Numbered from the stretch's first letter, positions 18,660 to 28,213 are shown. The stretch: DNA of 64,000 nucleotides from Desulfopila aestuarii DSM 18488 (GCA_945863875.1 CAMBBS010000005.1:62001-126000); one strand, 5' to 3'. Notes: generated by a model not told the origin, from the sequence alone. Numbers and translations are program-made.

Positions 18660-18708
18660 GCGCACCCCGGACAAGGGGCTCTTTTAAAGAACCTCGTTGT
18701 GCGGGGTT
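18660..18708 (+). promoter_or_regulatory. Structured leader of the dsr transcript, possible attenuator
   Basis: A short hairpin, CCCC (18665-18668) with GGGG (18675-18678), is followed by CTCTTTT. A second hairpin pairs AACCTCG (18690-18696) with CGGGGTT (18702-18708) around a five-base loop. ACCCCG at 18664-18669 can pair instead with CGGGGT at 18702-18707, so the two states exclude each other. This is the layout of an attenuator or ligand-responsive leader, but no known riboswitch was recognised. Confidence 0.35.
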
Positions 18709-18776
18709 GGATTTTCAGTTTAGAGTATGAGTATGGTTAAAGCCGAAGTATAAACAGTAATTCAAAGGAGGAAATC

Positions 18777-20057
18777 ATGGCAAAGCATGAGACGCCCTTG
18801 TTGGACCAATTGGAGAGTGGCCCGTGGCCAAGCTTCGTGACCGACTTGAAGCGCCAGGCCGAAAAAAAGCCTGAGTGTTGGGATATTCTAGGTGTCCTGG
18901 AGTTATCCTATAAAGACAGGATTACCCACTGGAAGCATGGCGGTATCGTAGGTGTTTTTGGTTACGGTGGTGGTATCGTCGGGCGATATGTCGATCTCCC
19001 GAAGCAGTTCCCTGGAGTTGAGCATTTTCACACTATTCGTGTTGCCCAGCCGTCATCCAAATACTATTCCACCTCAAATCTTCGTCAGTTGATGGACCTA
19101 TGGGAAAAACATGGTTCTGGAATGACCAACTTTCATGGCTCGACTGGTGATATCATTCTTCTTGGTACGCGTACCGAGAACCTTGAACCTTTTTTCTGGG
19201 ATCTGACCCATGACATGGAACAGGATCTTGGTGGTTCCGGGTCTAACCTGCGTACTCCGGCCAACTGCGTCGGTCAGTCTCGTTGTGAATGGTCTTGCTA
19301 TGACACGGAAGAAGCCTGTTACCATCTGACCATGCACTATCAGGATGAGATCCATCGTCCGGCATTTCCTTACAAATTCAAGTTTAAATTTTCCGGTTGT
19401 CCGAACGACTGTGTTGCCGCTATTGCCCGTTCCGACGTCTCCGTTATCGGCACCTGGAGAGATGAGATTCGCATCGACCAGGCTGCCGTGAAAGAGTATG
19501 TTGCCGGTAATTATCCTCCCAATGGGGGGGCTCATGCCGGTAAAGACTGGGGTCCCTTTGATCTTCAGAAAGAGGTCATTGATATCTGTCCGACCGAGTG
19601 TATGTGGATGGAAGGCGATGAGCTGAAAATTGACGATACTGAGTGTACCCGTTGTATGCATTGCATCAATGTTATGCCCCGCGCTCTACGCCCGGGTGCA
19701 GACCAAGGTGCTTCGATCTGTGTTGGTGCAAAAGCGCCTATTCTTGATGGTGCCCAGTTCTCTACCCTCATCGTACCGTTCATGAAGGTGTCCAAGGACA
19801 ATGAATTCGAAGAACTCATTGAGTTCATCGAGACTATTTGGGACTGGTGGATGGAAGTTGGTAAAAACCGTGAGCGTGTTGGGGAGACCATGCAGCGTGT
19901 TGGCCTGCCGACATTCCTGCAGGTTATGGGGATTGACCCGATTCCACAGCATGTAAAAGAACCACGGTCCAATCCTTACGTATTCTGGAAAGAGGAAGAA
20001 GTACCAGGTGGTTTTGAGCGTGATGTCGTTGAATTCCGTGCTAAACACGCAGCCTAA
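18777..20057 (+). CDS. dsrA: Dissimilatory sulfite reductase alpha subunit
   Basis: DsrA and DsrB form the cytoplasmic siroheme enzyme that reduces sulfite, the last step of sulfate respiration. This 426-residue protein carries the siroheme-[4Fe-4S] ligands Cys164-x5-Cys170 and Cys208-x3-Cys212. The inserted ferredoxin domain follows (CPTEC at 271-275 and CTRCMHC at 290-296). A strong AAAGGAGG site precedes the ATG. Codons favour GGT, CGT and GTT more than in neighbouring genes, consistent with high expression. dsrB follows after 54 bases. Presence of dsrD and absence of nearby dsrEFH indicate the reductive rather than the oxidative type. Confidence 0.99.
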   Translation: MAKHETPLLDQLESGPWPSFVTDLKRQAEKKPECWDILGVLELSYKDRITHWKHGGIVGVFGYGGGIVGRYVDLPKQFPGVEHFHTIRVAQPSSKYYSTSNLRQLMDLWEKHGSGMTNFHGSTGDIILLGTRTENLEPFFWDLTHDMEQDLGGSGSNLRTPANCVGQSRCEWSCYDTEEACYHLTMHYQDEIHRPAFPYKFKFKFSGCPNDCVAAIARSDVSVIGTWRDEIRIDQAAVKEYVAGNYPPNGGAHAGKDWGPFDLQKEVIDICPTECMWMEGDELKIDDTECTRCMHCINVMPRALRPGADQGASICVGAKAPILDGAQFSTLIVPFMKVSKDNEFEELIEFIETIWDWWMEVGKNRERVGETMQRVGLPTFLQVMGIDPIPQHVKEPRSNPYVFWKEEEVPGGFERDVVEFRAKHAA

Positions 20058-20111
20058 TTAACGCTTTTTAATTTGAGCTAAAAATTCATATTAAATATAA
20101 GGAGATTTACC

Positions 20112-21239
20112 ATGGGTTATGATCCAAAAAAACCAATGGAAGGACGTATATCAGATCTTGGTCCCCCAAATTACGAACAGTTTTTTCCACCGGTCATTAA
20201 AGCGAACAAGGGTAAATGGTTGTGGCATGAAATTATTCAGCCCGGCGTATTGATGCACAAATCCGAAACGGGTGACGAGGTTTATACCGTCCGTTGCGGC
20301 ACCTGTCGTCTCGTTTCTGTTGAATATATCCGTGAAGTGTGTGATATCGCTGACAAGCATTGTGATGGCTTTATGCGATGGACCACCCGTAACAACGTCG
20401 AGTTCATGGTTGATTCCAAAGAAAAGGTTCAGCCCCTTCTTGACACTCTCGCCAGCATGGGGAACAGGTTTCCCGTTGGTGGAACCGGCGCCGGTGTGAC
20501 CAATATCGTTCACACCCAGGGTTGGGTGCACTGTCATACCCCGGCAACCGATGCCTCCGGTGTGGTCAAGGCGGTCATGGATGAATTGTTCGACTACTTC
20601 ACATCCATGAAACTGCCGGCGCAGGTCCGTATTGCCTTGGCATGCTGCTTGAACATGTGTGGTGCGGTGCATGCATCCGATATCGCCATCCTTGGTATTC
20701 ACCGTAAGCCACCGATGATCGATCACAGCCGCATCAGTGGTGTATGTGAGTTGCCACTGGCGATAGCCTCTTGTCCTCTTGGTGCGGTGAAGCCGGCGAA
20801 AGTCACGGTTGATGGTAAAGAGATCAAGACCGTCAAGGTAAACAATGAGCGTTGTATGTTCTGCGGTAACTGTTACACCATGTGTCCGGCGATGCCGCTG
20901 GCCGATCCGGAAGGTGACGGCATAGCTATTCTGGTCGGTGGCAAGGTTTCCAACAGAATCAGTGCACCGAAGTTCTCCAAGCTGGTGATTCCGTTCCTGC
21001 CGAATACCACCCCACGCTGGCCTGAAACCGTTCAGGCGGTCAAGCAAATTCTCGAAGCATATGCCGCTGACGCGAAGAAGTATGAGCGTGTCGGGGAGTG
21101 GGCGGAAAGAATTGGCTGGGAAAAATTCTTTGAGAAATGTGACATTCCGTTCACCATGAAGAGCATCGACGACTACCGTCTTGCTTATGACACCTGGCGC
21201 ACTACAACACAGTTCAAGTACACCAGCCATATCAAATAG
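20112..21239 (+). CDS. dsrB: Dissimilatory sulfite reductase beta subunit
   Basis: This is the 375-residue partner of DsrA. The siroheme cluster ligands appear as Cys141 in HTQGWVHC, the Cys178-Cys179 pair, and Cys183 in ACCLNMC, with the spacing expected for DsrB. The ferredoxin domain has [11 protein letters not shown] at 252-262. TRNNVEFMV and [14 protein letters not shown] are conserved DsrB blocks. AAGGAGATTTACC precedes the ATG. A 17-bp perfect hairpin lies between this gene and dsrD. Confidence 0.99.
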   Translation: MGYDPKKPMEGRISDLGPPNYEQFFPPVIKANKGKWLWHEIIQPGVLMHKSETGDEVYTVRCGTCRLVSVEYIREVCDIADKHCDGFMRWTTRNNVEFMVDSKEKVQPLLDTLASMGNRFPVGGTGAGVTNIVHTQGWVHCHTPATDASGVVKAVMDELFDYFTSMKLPAQVRIALACCLNMCGAVHASDIAILGIHRKPPMIDHSRISGVCELPLAIASCPLGAVKPAKVTVDGKEIKTVKVNNERCMFCGNCYTMCPAMPLADPEGDGIAILVGGKVSNRISAPKFSKLVIPFLPNTTPRWPETVQAVKQILEAYAADAKKYERVGEWAERIGWEKFFEKCDIPFTMKSIDDYRLAYDTWRTTTQFKYTSHIK

Positions 21240-21257
21240 TAAGGCTAGAGAGTAGTG

Positions 21258-21296
21258 TCTGACGATCAGGTGGTTGTAGACCACCTGATCGTCAGA
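21258..21296 (+). promoter_or_regulatory. 17-bp perfect RNA hairpin between dsrB and dsrD
   Basis: Bases 21258-21274 and 21280-21296 are exact reverse complements around a five-base loop (TGTAG). The hairpin starts 18 bases after the dsrB stop and ends 37 bases before the dsrD start. No T-run follows, so it is unlikely to be a complete terminator. It could stabilise the dsrAB message at its 3' end after processing, partly terminate transcription, or mark an RNase cut site. Any of these would set a lower or different level of dsrD. Confidence 0.75.
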
Positions 21297-21333
21297 TGCT
21301 TTCTTCTTCAAAAACTATACCAGGAGTATACTT

Positions 21334-21570
21334 ATGGCACTCAGTACAGAAGAACTTAAAAACGCCATCGAGGAGAAAGCTACCACATCTCCAAAGCCGC
21401 AGCTGTACATCAAGGATTTCTATGCATGTGATCCTGATTCTAAGCCGCGAGTAATTAAGAATGTAGCAAACGAGATGGTACGGGAGGGCAGGCTGATGTT
21501 CTGGTCCTCCGGATCTACCACCATGTATGGTATTCCATCACGTATTCAGGACGAAGAAGTATCGGAATAG
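21334..21570 (+). CDS. dsrD: DsrD, small winged-helix regulator of sulfite reductase
   Basis: This 78-residue protein is DsrD, a winged-helix-like protein typical of organisms that reduce sulfite with DsrAB. Work on the family links it to activation of DsrAB. The conserved stretches KPQLYIKDFYACDPD, KNVANEMVREGRLMFWSSGSTTMYG are visible. The ORF follows dsrB after 94 bases that contain the long hairpin, and a strong terminator closes the operon just after it. Confidence 0.95.
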   Translation: MALSTEELKNAIEEKATTSPKPQLYIKDFYACDPDSKPRVIKNVANEMVREGRLMFWSSGSTTMYGIPSRIQDEEVSE

Positions 21571-21601
21571 TTTGTTCCGTCTGTTTTACCGTTGTACGTT
21601 C

Positions 21602-21638
21602 AAAGGCACCGAGATGTATTTCTCAGTGCCTTTTTTTA
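21602..21638 (+). terminator. Rho-independent terminator of dsrABD
   Basis: GGCAC-C-GAGA (21605-21614) pairs with TCTC-A-GTGCC (21621-21630) around a six-base loop, with one mismatch. A run of seven Ts follows immediately. It starts about 30 bases after the dsrD stop and ends the dsr transcript. Confidence 0.88.
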
Positions 21639-21731
21639 TTGCCCGGTGCGCCGGTTAGACCATGTGACGACTATAACGGCCATATTCGATCAACTGGTAA
21701 AAAACTTCATCTGCGGAACGTTATATACAAT

Positions 21732-21794
21732 ATGAAAATTGCACCCCAGGGGCTGCTTTCTTCAGGCGGACAACGGGGCAGATGAAGAGTTTTT
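21732..21794 (+). repeat. Copy B of a 62-63 nt conserved intergenic element
   Basis: This is the second copy of the element at 4259-4320. The first 11 and last 14 bases are identical in both copies, and the middle conserves GGCG-A-AACG. It sits between the dsrD terminator and the 3' end of ahcY, with no gene downstream in the same direction, so a cis-regulatory role for an adjacent plus-strand gene is not evident here. CAAT/ATTG at its 5' edge repeats the small inverted repeat seen in copy A. A small RNA, a mobile short repeat, or an orphaned leader element are all possible. Confidence 0.55.
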
Positions 21795-21803
21795 CCTTGG
21801 GTA

Positions 21804-23102
21804 TCAATATCGGTAATAGTCAGGTTTGTACGGTCCATCTACCCCGACACCGATGTAGTCGGCCTGTTCTTTATTCAGTTTTGTCAGGTGTGCGCCTATT
21901 TTATCCAGATGCAGCCGAGCGACCATTTCATCGAGGGTTTTGGGCAGAAAATAGACTTTGTTCTCATACTTTTCGGAATTCTGCCAAAGCTCGATCTGCG
22001 CCAGGATTTGATTGGTAAAAGAATTACTCATGACAAAACTCGGATGGCCGGTGGCACAGCCGAGATTGACCAACCGCCCTTCGGCCAGCACAATAATGCG
22101 CTTTCCGTCCGGAAAAATGACATGGTCAACCTGCGGTTTAATGTTTTCCCACTGAAGATCGCGGATACCGGCTATGTCTATTTCCGAATCAAAATGACCG
22201 ATGTTACAGACGATCGCCTGATTCGGCATTTTTTCCATATCCTGCCGGCTGATGACGCGCAGATTACCGGTGCAGGTGACGAAAATATTACCGATAGCGG
22301 CTACTTCATCCATGGTTACCACGCGGTACCCTTCCATGGCGGCCTGCAATGCGCAAATCGGATCGATCTCGGTAATGTAGACAGTCGCTCCCATGCCCCG
22401 GAGAGCTTGGGCGCAGCCCTTGCCGACGTCGCCGTAGCCGATCACCACGGCATTTTTCCCGGCGATCATCACGTCGGTAGCACGTTTTATGCCGTCTATC
22501 AGCGATTCCCGGCAGCCATAAAGGTTGTCGAATTTTGACTTGGTGACGGAGTCGTTGACATTAAAGGCCGGGCAGGCGAGCGTGCCTTCGGCGGCCATCT
22601 CGTTGAGTCGATGGACTCCGGTGGTCGTTTCTTCACTGATACCGCGAATATTGGCCAGCTCCTTGGTATATTTCTCATGGAGTACCAGGGTAAGGTCGCC
22701 ACCATCGTCGAGGACCATGTTCGGATACCAGCCATCCGGACCAAAAATAGTCTGGTCAATGCACCACCAGAAGTCCTCTTCCGTCTCCCCTTTCCAGGCA
22801 AAGGTCGGGATACCTGCCGCGGCCATGGCTGCTGCGGCGTGATCCTGGGTGGAAAATATATTGCAGCTGGACCAGCGCACTTCGGCACCAAGGGCGACCA
22901 GGGTCTCCATGAGTACGGCGGTCTGGATAGTCATATGCAGGCAACCGGCGACGTGCGCCCCTTTGAGAGGGGCCTGGTCCCGGTATTTTTCGCGAAGTGC
23001 CATGAGACCGGGCATTTCGGTTTCGGCAATGGCTATTTCTTTGCGGCCCCATGCCGCAAGGCTCATATCGGCAACTTTGTAATCTTTAAAGGTTTCAGTC
23101 AT
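21804..23102 (-). CDS. ahcY: Adenosylhomocysteinase (S-adenosylhomocysteine hydrolase)
   Basis: This 432-residue enzyme splits S-adenosylhomocysteine into adenosine and homocysteine, relieving product inhibition of methyltransferases. It begins [23 protein letters not shown]. Motifs are [40 protein letters not shown] and [16 protein letters not shown] (NAD binding). The C-terminus is PYKPDYYRY, ending in the family's conserved Lys-Pro-x-x-Tyr-Arg-Tyr. The frame extends upstream, but 23102 is the correct start by homology. It lies 58 bases downstream of metK, completing the methyl cycle pair. Confidence 0.97.
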   Translation of the reverse strand: MTETFKDYKVADMSLAAWGRKEIAIAETEMPGLMALREKYRDQAPLKGAHVAGCLHMTIQTAVLMETLVALGAEVRWSSCNIFSTQDHAAAAMAAAGIPTFAWKGETEEDFWWCIDQTIFGPDGWYPNMVLDDGGDLTLVLHEKYTKELANIRGISEETTTGVHRLNEMAAEGTLACPAFNVNDSVTKSKFDNLYGCRESLIDGIKRATDVMIAGKNAVVIGYGDVGKGCAQALRGMGATVYITEIDPICALQAAMEGYRVVTMDEVAAIGNIFVTCTGNLRVISRQDMEKMPNQAIVCNIGHFDSEIDIAGIRDLQWENIKPQVDHVIFPDGKRIIVLAEGRLVNLGCATGHPSFVMSNSFTNQILAQIELWQNSEKYENKVYFLPKTLDEMVARLHLDKIGAHLTKLNKEQADYIGVGVDGPYKPDYYRY

Positions 23103-23160
23103 ATCGGTATTCCATGTAAAATTGTGGTATTTTAATATCGAAGGGGACGACGGCGGTGGC

Positions 23161-24327
23161 TCAGCGAAGATTGGCCTCATCCCGAAGCAGATCTGCCCTA
23201 TCGGTTTTTTCCCAGGTAAAATTTTCCAGCTCCCGGCCAAAGTGACCATAGGCGGCGGTCTGCAGATAAATAGGCCGCAGCAGATTGAGCTGCTGCACAA
23301 TGGCTTTCGGCCTGAGATCGAAGTGTTCGGTGATCAGCCTTTTGATTTCACTGTCGGAGATTTTGCCGGTACCGAAACTGTTAACATTTATTGATACCGG
23401 TTGAGAAATGCCGATGGCGTAGGCCACCTGAACTTCAAATTCGTCGGCAATGCCGGCGGCAACGATGTTTTTGGCAACGTAGCGGCCGTAATAGGAGCTG
23501 GACCGGTCAACTTTGGAGGGATCTTTGCCGGAAAAGGCGCCTCCCCCGTGGGATCCCTTGCCGCCATAGGTGTCCACGATGATTTTTCGACCGGTGACGC
23601 CGCAGTCGCCCACCGGCCCACCGATGACAAAGCGGCCGGTGGGATTAATAAAAAACTTGGTCTTTGCATCGAGCATGTGTGCCGGCAGCACATGTTTGAT
23701 AATCACCTCCATGACCCCCTCTTTCAGATCTTCATAACTGACCGAGGTATCATGCTGGGTGGAAAGGACCACCGCGTCGATTCTTTTCGGGACATTATTG
23801 ACATACTCTATGGTTACCTGGCTCTTGGCATCCGGTCTGAGCCAGGGCAGGATGTTCGCTTTTCGGACTTCAGCCTGCCGTTTGGTCAGCAGGTGAGCAA
23901 AGGTGATGGGCATCGGCATAAGGACATCGGTGTCGCGACAGGCATAGCCGAACATCAATCCCTGGTCACCGGCCCCCTGGTCGAGGTCGAGGCCGGACCC
24001 TTCGTTGACCCCCTGGGCAATATCCGGAGATTGTTTGTCGATGGACGTCAAGACCGCACAGGATTGCCAGTCAAAACCCATGTCAGATGAGTTATAGCCG
24101 ATTTCCTTGATTGTCTGCCGGACAACTTCGGGCATATCCACCCAGGCGGTGGTGGTGATTTCCCCGGCGATAACGGCCATACCTGTGGTGACCAGGGTTT
24201 CACAGGCCACCCTTGCGGCCGGGTCTTGTTCGAGTATTGAATCGAGAATAGCATCTGAAATTTGGTCGGCCACCTTGTCAGGATGGCCTTCGGATACCGA
24301 TTCCGAGGTAAAGAGATAGTCTGACAT
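23161..24327 (-). CDS. metK: S-adenosylmethionine synthase
   Basis: This 388-residue enzyme makes S-adenosylmethionine from methionine and ATP. Motifs are [57 protein letters not shown] and [16 protein letters not shown]. All are near consensus. It is upstream of ahcY in the same direction, and together they supply and recycle the methyl donor. The leader contains a 12-bp direct repeat (see 24369-24393). Confidence 0.98.
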   Translation of the reverse strand: MSDYLFTSESVSEGHPDKVADQISDAILDSILEQDPAARVACETLVTTGMAVIAGEITTTAWVDMPEVVRQTIKEIGYNSSDMGFDWQSCAVLTSIDKQSPDIAQGVNEGSGLDLDQGAGDQGLMFGYACRDTDVLMPMPITFAHLLTKRQAEVRKANILPWLRPDAKSQVTIEYVNNVPKRIDAVVLSTQHDTSVSYEDLKEGVMEVIIKHVLPAHMLDAKTKFFINPTGRFVIGGPVGDCGVTGRKIIVDTYGGKGSHGGGAFSGKDPSKVDRSSSYYGRYVAKNIVAAGIADEFEVQVAYAIGISQPVSINVNSFGTGKISDSEIKRLITEHFDLRPKAIVQQLNLLRPIYLQTAAYGHFGRELENFTWEKTDRADLLRDEANLR

Positions 24328-24368
24328 ATAAACTCCAAAAGAGAGAATTGAAACAGTTTCTTGGAAGA

Positions 24369-24393
24369 AAATACAGCTGCTAAATACAGCTGC
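24369..24393. repeat. Tandem 12-bp direct repeat in the metK leader
   Basis: AAATACAGCTGC occurs twice, at 24369-24380 and 24382-24393, with one base between. Each copy carries the palindrome CAGCTG. The pair lies 42-66 bases upstream of the metK start codon on the minus strand, a position suited to an operator or to a leader-RNA feature. Confidence 0.45.
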
Positions 24394-24688
24394 GGAAAAA
24401 CCTGTTATTTTACACCATGTGGAGAAAAATGCGACAAAAAGCAGGGGTAGGTGGAAAAAGAGTGATGAATAATCACCACGGTGAAACTCGGCTCTGTCCT
24501 GGCGTGCAGGGCATCGTCGGCAGGGGGGAAGGGCGCATGGCCATCGATGGGAGTTGCCTGGTCGTAAAAAAATGATTACCGTGGGCTGTCTACGGGTGGG
24601 TGCGAGGAGATTCGCAGCAAAAAGGCCAGGTGTTTGCTTTCTTTTGTCGGCAGATTATCAGCGATTTTATATGAGGGGATGTGGCAGG
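24394..24688. other. Divergent intergenic region between metK and kdsD
   Basis: Together with the metK leader this gap is about 360 bases without a convincing gene. A plus-strand reading frame upstream of kdsD is open from 24554, but it lacks homology-like features and a ribosome-binding site, so I treat it as noncoding. I looked on the minus strand for SAM- or SAH-riboswitch hallmarks upstream of metK and saw none. Confidence 0.4.
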
Positions 24689-25660
24689 ATGTCTATTGAG
24701 GCAGCAAAGGAAGTTTTAAGAATTGAAGAACAGGGGCTGGCTGCGGTACGCGAGCGAATAGGCGAGGAATTTGTCCGGGCCGTAGAGGCCGTCTTGTCCT
24801 GCCCCGGGCGACTGGTGATAACCGGAATAGGCAAATCCGGCATCATCGGGCAGAAGATATCGGCAACCTTGAACAGTACCGGCACACCATCGTTTTTTCT
24901 CCATCCGGTTGAGGCGATGCATGGGGATCTGGGCATGGTCATGGCGGGCGATGTTATTTTGGCTATCTCCTATTCAGGAGAGACCGCCGAGCTGAACGGA
25001 TTGCTGGTCAGTTTAAAGGAGAGAGGCAACAAAATAGTGGCCATGACCGGTGGGAGTAACTCCTCGCTGGCGATGGCGGCCGATATTGTCCTGGATATCA
25101 GAGTGCCCAAAGAAGCATGTCCCCTGGGGCTGGCACCGACAGCGAGTACTACGGCGACGCTGGCCATGGGCGACGCTCTCTCCGTTGTTCTGCTCAATCG
25201 AAAGAAATTTCAGGCGAAAGACTTCCGGCTGAATCACCCCGGAGGTAGCCTTGGGCAAAGGCTCAAGGTAAAGGTTACCGAAGTCATGCTGTCCGGCGGG
25301 GATATTCCCGTCGTCTCGCCGGAGGATTCTGCCGCGGATGCAATTCGGGTGCTTAATGAGAAAAATAATGGCGCCGTGTTGGTTGTAGGGCTGGACAATA
25401 CGGTGCTGGGGATCATCACCGATGGTGATGTTCGCCGCGCGGTTGTCAATTTGCAGGGTTTTTCCGTCCTCACTGCGGCGCAGTTAATGACGGGCAATCC
25501 AATCTGCATCGACGGGGAGCGACTGGCGGCGGATGCCTTGAGTATCATGCAGCAGCATGAAATAACCGCATTACCGATCGTTGATGGGGTGAAAAAGCTT
25601 GTCGGCTTGCTTCATCTCCATAACTTACTTGGGAAGGGGGAGTTTCGCTTCCTCGTCTAG
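24689..25660 (+). CDS. kdsD: Arabinose-5-phosphate isomerase (KpsF/GutQ family)
   Basis: This protein of about 323 residues has an N-terminal SIS domain (VITGIGKSGIIGQKISATLNSTG, then ISYSGETAEL) and two CBS domains (VMLSGGDIPVVSPEDS and LMTGNPICIDGE). It converts ribulose-5-phosphate to arabinose-5-phosphate for the Kdo sugar of lipopolysaccharide. PLGLAPTAST and LNHPGGSLG are family signatures. GAGGGG at 24674 serves the ATG at 24689, while longer in-frame starts (24671, 24554) are less likely. It supports a Gram-negative envelope. It is convergent with the UBC-like gene. Confidence 0.93.
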   Translation: MSIEAAKEVLRIEEQGLAAVRERIGEEFVRAVEAVLSCPGRLVITGIGKSGIIGQKISATLNSTGTPSFFLHPVEAMHGDLGMVMAGDVILAISYSGETAELNGLLVSLKERGNKIVAMTGGSNSSLAMAADIVLDIRVPKEACPLGLAPTASTTATLAMGDALSVVLLNRKKFQAKDFRLNHPGGSLGQRLKVKVTEVMLSGGDIPVVSPEDSAADAIRVLNEKNNGAVLVVGLDNTVLGIITDGDVRRAVVNLQGFSVLTAAQLMTGNPICIDGERLAADALSIMQQHEITALPIVDGVKKLVGLLHLHNLLGKGEFRFLV

Positions 25661-25702
25661 TGCGTGTGGCAGGGCGAGCCGCAGACCTGTCATAACCGGC
25701 GG

Positions 25703-28213
25703 TCAACTTTCGGAAAACAGGCTCCATTTGCTCGTTTTTATGTCGTAGGCGTAAAACATGACCAAGGTCAGTGGCCGCCCCCCGCCGGTTTCCGTGCATT
25801 GCATGCGGAAAATTAATTTTGATTCGGTCTTTTTCGTATTGCTGATAACCGGGTTGCTAAGGTTTTCCGGGATAGCCGACGAATAGTTGGCAACAAAAAG
25901 TGTTTGGAAATTGTTTTTCAGGTATTCTTCCTTTTCCGTCATAAATATTTTCTCATCAAGGGCGCGTATGGCGCTGTTCATTTCCTTTTCTGTCTCGTTA
26001 AATTCTTCTTCTGCCCGCAAAGAACTCGCGATAATATTCGCTAAAATTTGCCGATACAGACCCTTGGCCTTCACTAACTCGTCCTTTTCAATGTGGGTTT
26101 GTGCGGTTTGGCGATCTCGAATGATAGACGCCTGAAGAATAATTCTCGACAGTTTCAGGATGTTGATGCCCGAGTCCGCTGTACTTGATACAGCCCCGGT
26201 TTCGCTCAGGAGGTTGCTTGCCTGGTTGTATGCGGCAATGGCATCGTCCCAGGATCCCGAGGCAAAGGCCTTGTTGCCCTTGTTGATGGTGGTGTAGAGT
26301 TCTGCCCGTTTTATATTATTTCGAATGGCGTCTATTGATTCAGGGGACAGGGCCGCTTCCTGTCCCCTGGTCAGCGCAAGATTGTAGGCAGCTATGGCGC
26401 TGAGCCAGTCTGCGCCGGTAAAAGACAGGTCGCCCTGCTCTTTAAGATTGGCAAACTGGCACTTGTGCAGCGCCTCCTGCAGTTGTGCCGAATACCGCTC
26501 ACGCTCCGTTTCCGGAAGAGACATGAGCACCTTCTGGGCCTGGAAGAGTTTTTCTATGGCGTCTTCCCATTGACGGTCGTGCATGGAAATTTGCGCCGGG
26601 TCGTAAGACATTCTAAACTCGGCTATGCGGCGTTTATGCTGCATGTCTTCGATAACCGGCCGCTCAACATCGGTGCTGTTCTCGGTTTGCCTGAGGATGG
26701 TTGTGAAAAGCTGTTCCGCCGCCGGCCATTTTTCATCGAGAAAAAGTGCATTTGCTTCCTTGAGTTGTCCTTGTATTGACAGGAGTTTTTTAGCCTCGTT
26801 TGCTGGGATGTATCTGCCGTCATATAAAATATTGCCGGCCAGGCCGTGGGTGAGTCTTGCCGATTGCAGGGTCTGTCGGAGAGACTGTTCCAGCTGTTGC
26901 GCTTCGTCCTGCTGGATAAACTTTACCTGATCAACCAGGTGTAAGGCCCGAGTGCATAAACGTTCAGCGTTCTTGAATTGATTGTCAGCAAGAGATGCGG
27001 AACATTCTGCCGAGGCCGTCTGAGCCTCCCGCAGGGTATTTTTTGCGGCCTGCCAGAAATAGCCGCTGCCTCCCATGGAGATGGCCAATACCCCAAGGAA
27101 CAGCAGAAAAAAGATCCTGTTTTTATTGTGCGCCTTGGCAGGAATGAGGTCCTGTTGATTATTTTTTGCTGATCGCGACCGCTCTGCGGTTTTTGCAGTC
27201 GCCGTTTTATGCGGAGGCGCTGCGTTGTTAGCGGAATCCGGGGCTTGAGCGGAAGCGTAAGGGTCAAAAATGTCCGTGCCCTTTTCAGGGTGGATAGCAT
27301 CGACACCCGACAGGGTCTGTTGTATGCGATGAATATCAGCGTCTATCGCCGGAAAATCGGCGACAATCAAGGTAATCTGCTGGTATTTTTCAAAAGCAAT
27401 CCGGGCCTCGCCTTTCTTCTCGAATTTTTTGGCGTCCCCGTGCAGTTTTTCGACCAGTGCTATTTTGTCCCTTGCTTTGAGACATAACTTCTGCACCGCT
27501 TCAGTGGAGTAACCGCAGTTTTCGGCGGTTTTCACCAGGGTATAATATTTTTTCTGCTTATCGTGCCGATTGAAGAGTTCAAGGTCAATGACGCTTGAGG
27601 AATCTACCTCGGGAAAAGAGGTGTTCAGGGTAATTTCTTCATCCTGTCCCTTGTTCTCCAAGGCAAGAAAATCAAATTCGCTTTTTAAATCGGCTTCATC
27701 CAGGGTGTCGATAGGGTGGAGGTGGGCGTCGTCGGCGGGTGGTAGTGAGCCCTTCGCGGTTTGCCAGCGTATCCGTGCAAGGGGGAACCTGGTCGAATGG
27801 TCCAGGTACCATGCCGCCGCCTCTTCATTGAAGGCGTTGCTCGTCGAGTAAAATTCGCCATTGATCATTTGTCCGATATGGATGATAAGATCGGAGAGAG
27901 AACGATCCTGGCGCCAGAAATCCCCGAGGCATATCGCGGCAGGATCAAAGTCAGGATGGAAAATGTCACATTTCGGCTTGCAACTCGGCGGAAAATGTGG
28001 AAAACCAAAGGGGATGGCCAGTTCAACCTGGGGATTGACCGATTCGACGATTTTTCCTTCGCCAGTTTTGCAGAGCCCATGGAGCGTGTAGACAATTTTG
28101 TATTGCTCAGGGGGATCGCCCTTCGTCGGAATAACGGAAATCACCGGATGAGAAAGGAAATGTTCCTGGAGCTGTTTGCAGATTTCGTCTAACTGGTTGG
28201 GAGAAGAAGGCAT
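25703..28213 (-). CDS. Membrane protein with N-terminal E2-ubiquitin-conjugating (UBC)-like domain and C-terminal TPR-like repeats
   Basis: In this 836-residue protein, residues about 5-150 look like a UBC/E2 fold. A beta strand (VELAIPFGFPHFPPSCKP) leads into CDIFHPDFDPAAICLGDFW, with HPD at 86-88 in the place of the E2 HPN motif and Cys95 where E2 enzymes carry the catalytic Cys (ICLD). Helix-rich sequence follows to about 300. A single membrane span lies at about 367-388, preceded by basic residues, so the N-terminus should be cytoplasmic and the C-terminal half periplasmic. That half has TPR-like repeats (WLSAIAAYNLALTRG, WDDAIAAYNQASNLL). I saw no E1, ubiquitin-like or JAB gene nearby. 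The domain call is by eye. Confidence 0.6.
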   Translation of the reverse strand: MPSSPNQLDEICKQLQEHFLSHPVISVIPTKGDPPEQYKIVYTLHGLCKTGEGKIVESVNPQVELAIPFGFPHFPPSCKPKCDIFHPDFDPAAICLGDFWRQDRSLSDLIIHIGQMINGEFYSTSNAFNEEAAAWYLDHSTRFPLARIRWQTAKGSLPPADDAHLHPIDTLDEADLKSEFDFLALENKGQDEEITLNTSFPEVDSSSVIDLELFNRHDKQKKYYTLVKTAENCGYSTEAVQKLCLKARDKIALVEKLHGDAKKFEKKGEARIAFEKYQQITLIVADFPAIDADIHRIQQTLSGVDAIHPEKGTDIFDPYASAQAPDSANNAAPPHKTATAKTAERSRSAKNNQQDLIPAKAHNKNRIFFLLFLGVLAISMGGSGYFWQAAKNTLREAQTASAECSASLADNQFKNAERLCTRALHLVDQVKFIQQDEAQQLEQSLRQTLQSARLTHGLAGNILYDGRYIPANEAKKLLSIQGQLKEANALFLDEKWPAAEQLFTTILRQTENSTDVERPVIEDMQHKRRIAEFRMSYDPAQISMHDRQWEDAIEKLFQAQKVLMSLPETERERYSAQLQEALHKCQFANLKEQGDLSFTGADWLSAIAAYNLALTRGQEAALSPESIDAIRNNIKRAELYTTINKGNKAFASGSWDDAIAAYNQASNLLSETGAVSSTADSGINILKLSRIILQASIIRDRQTAQTHIEKDELVKAKGLYRQILANIIASSLRAEEEFNETEKEMNSAIRALDEKIFMTEKEEYLKNNFQTLFVANYSSAIPENLSNPVISNTKKTESKLIFRMQCTETGGGRPLTLVMFYAYDIKTSKWSLFSES

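Noticed and set aside
24328-24553. SAM or SAH riboswitch upstream of metK/ahcY
   Set aside because: No conserved SAM-I, SAM-II or SAH core sequence was seen on the minus strand.
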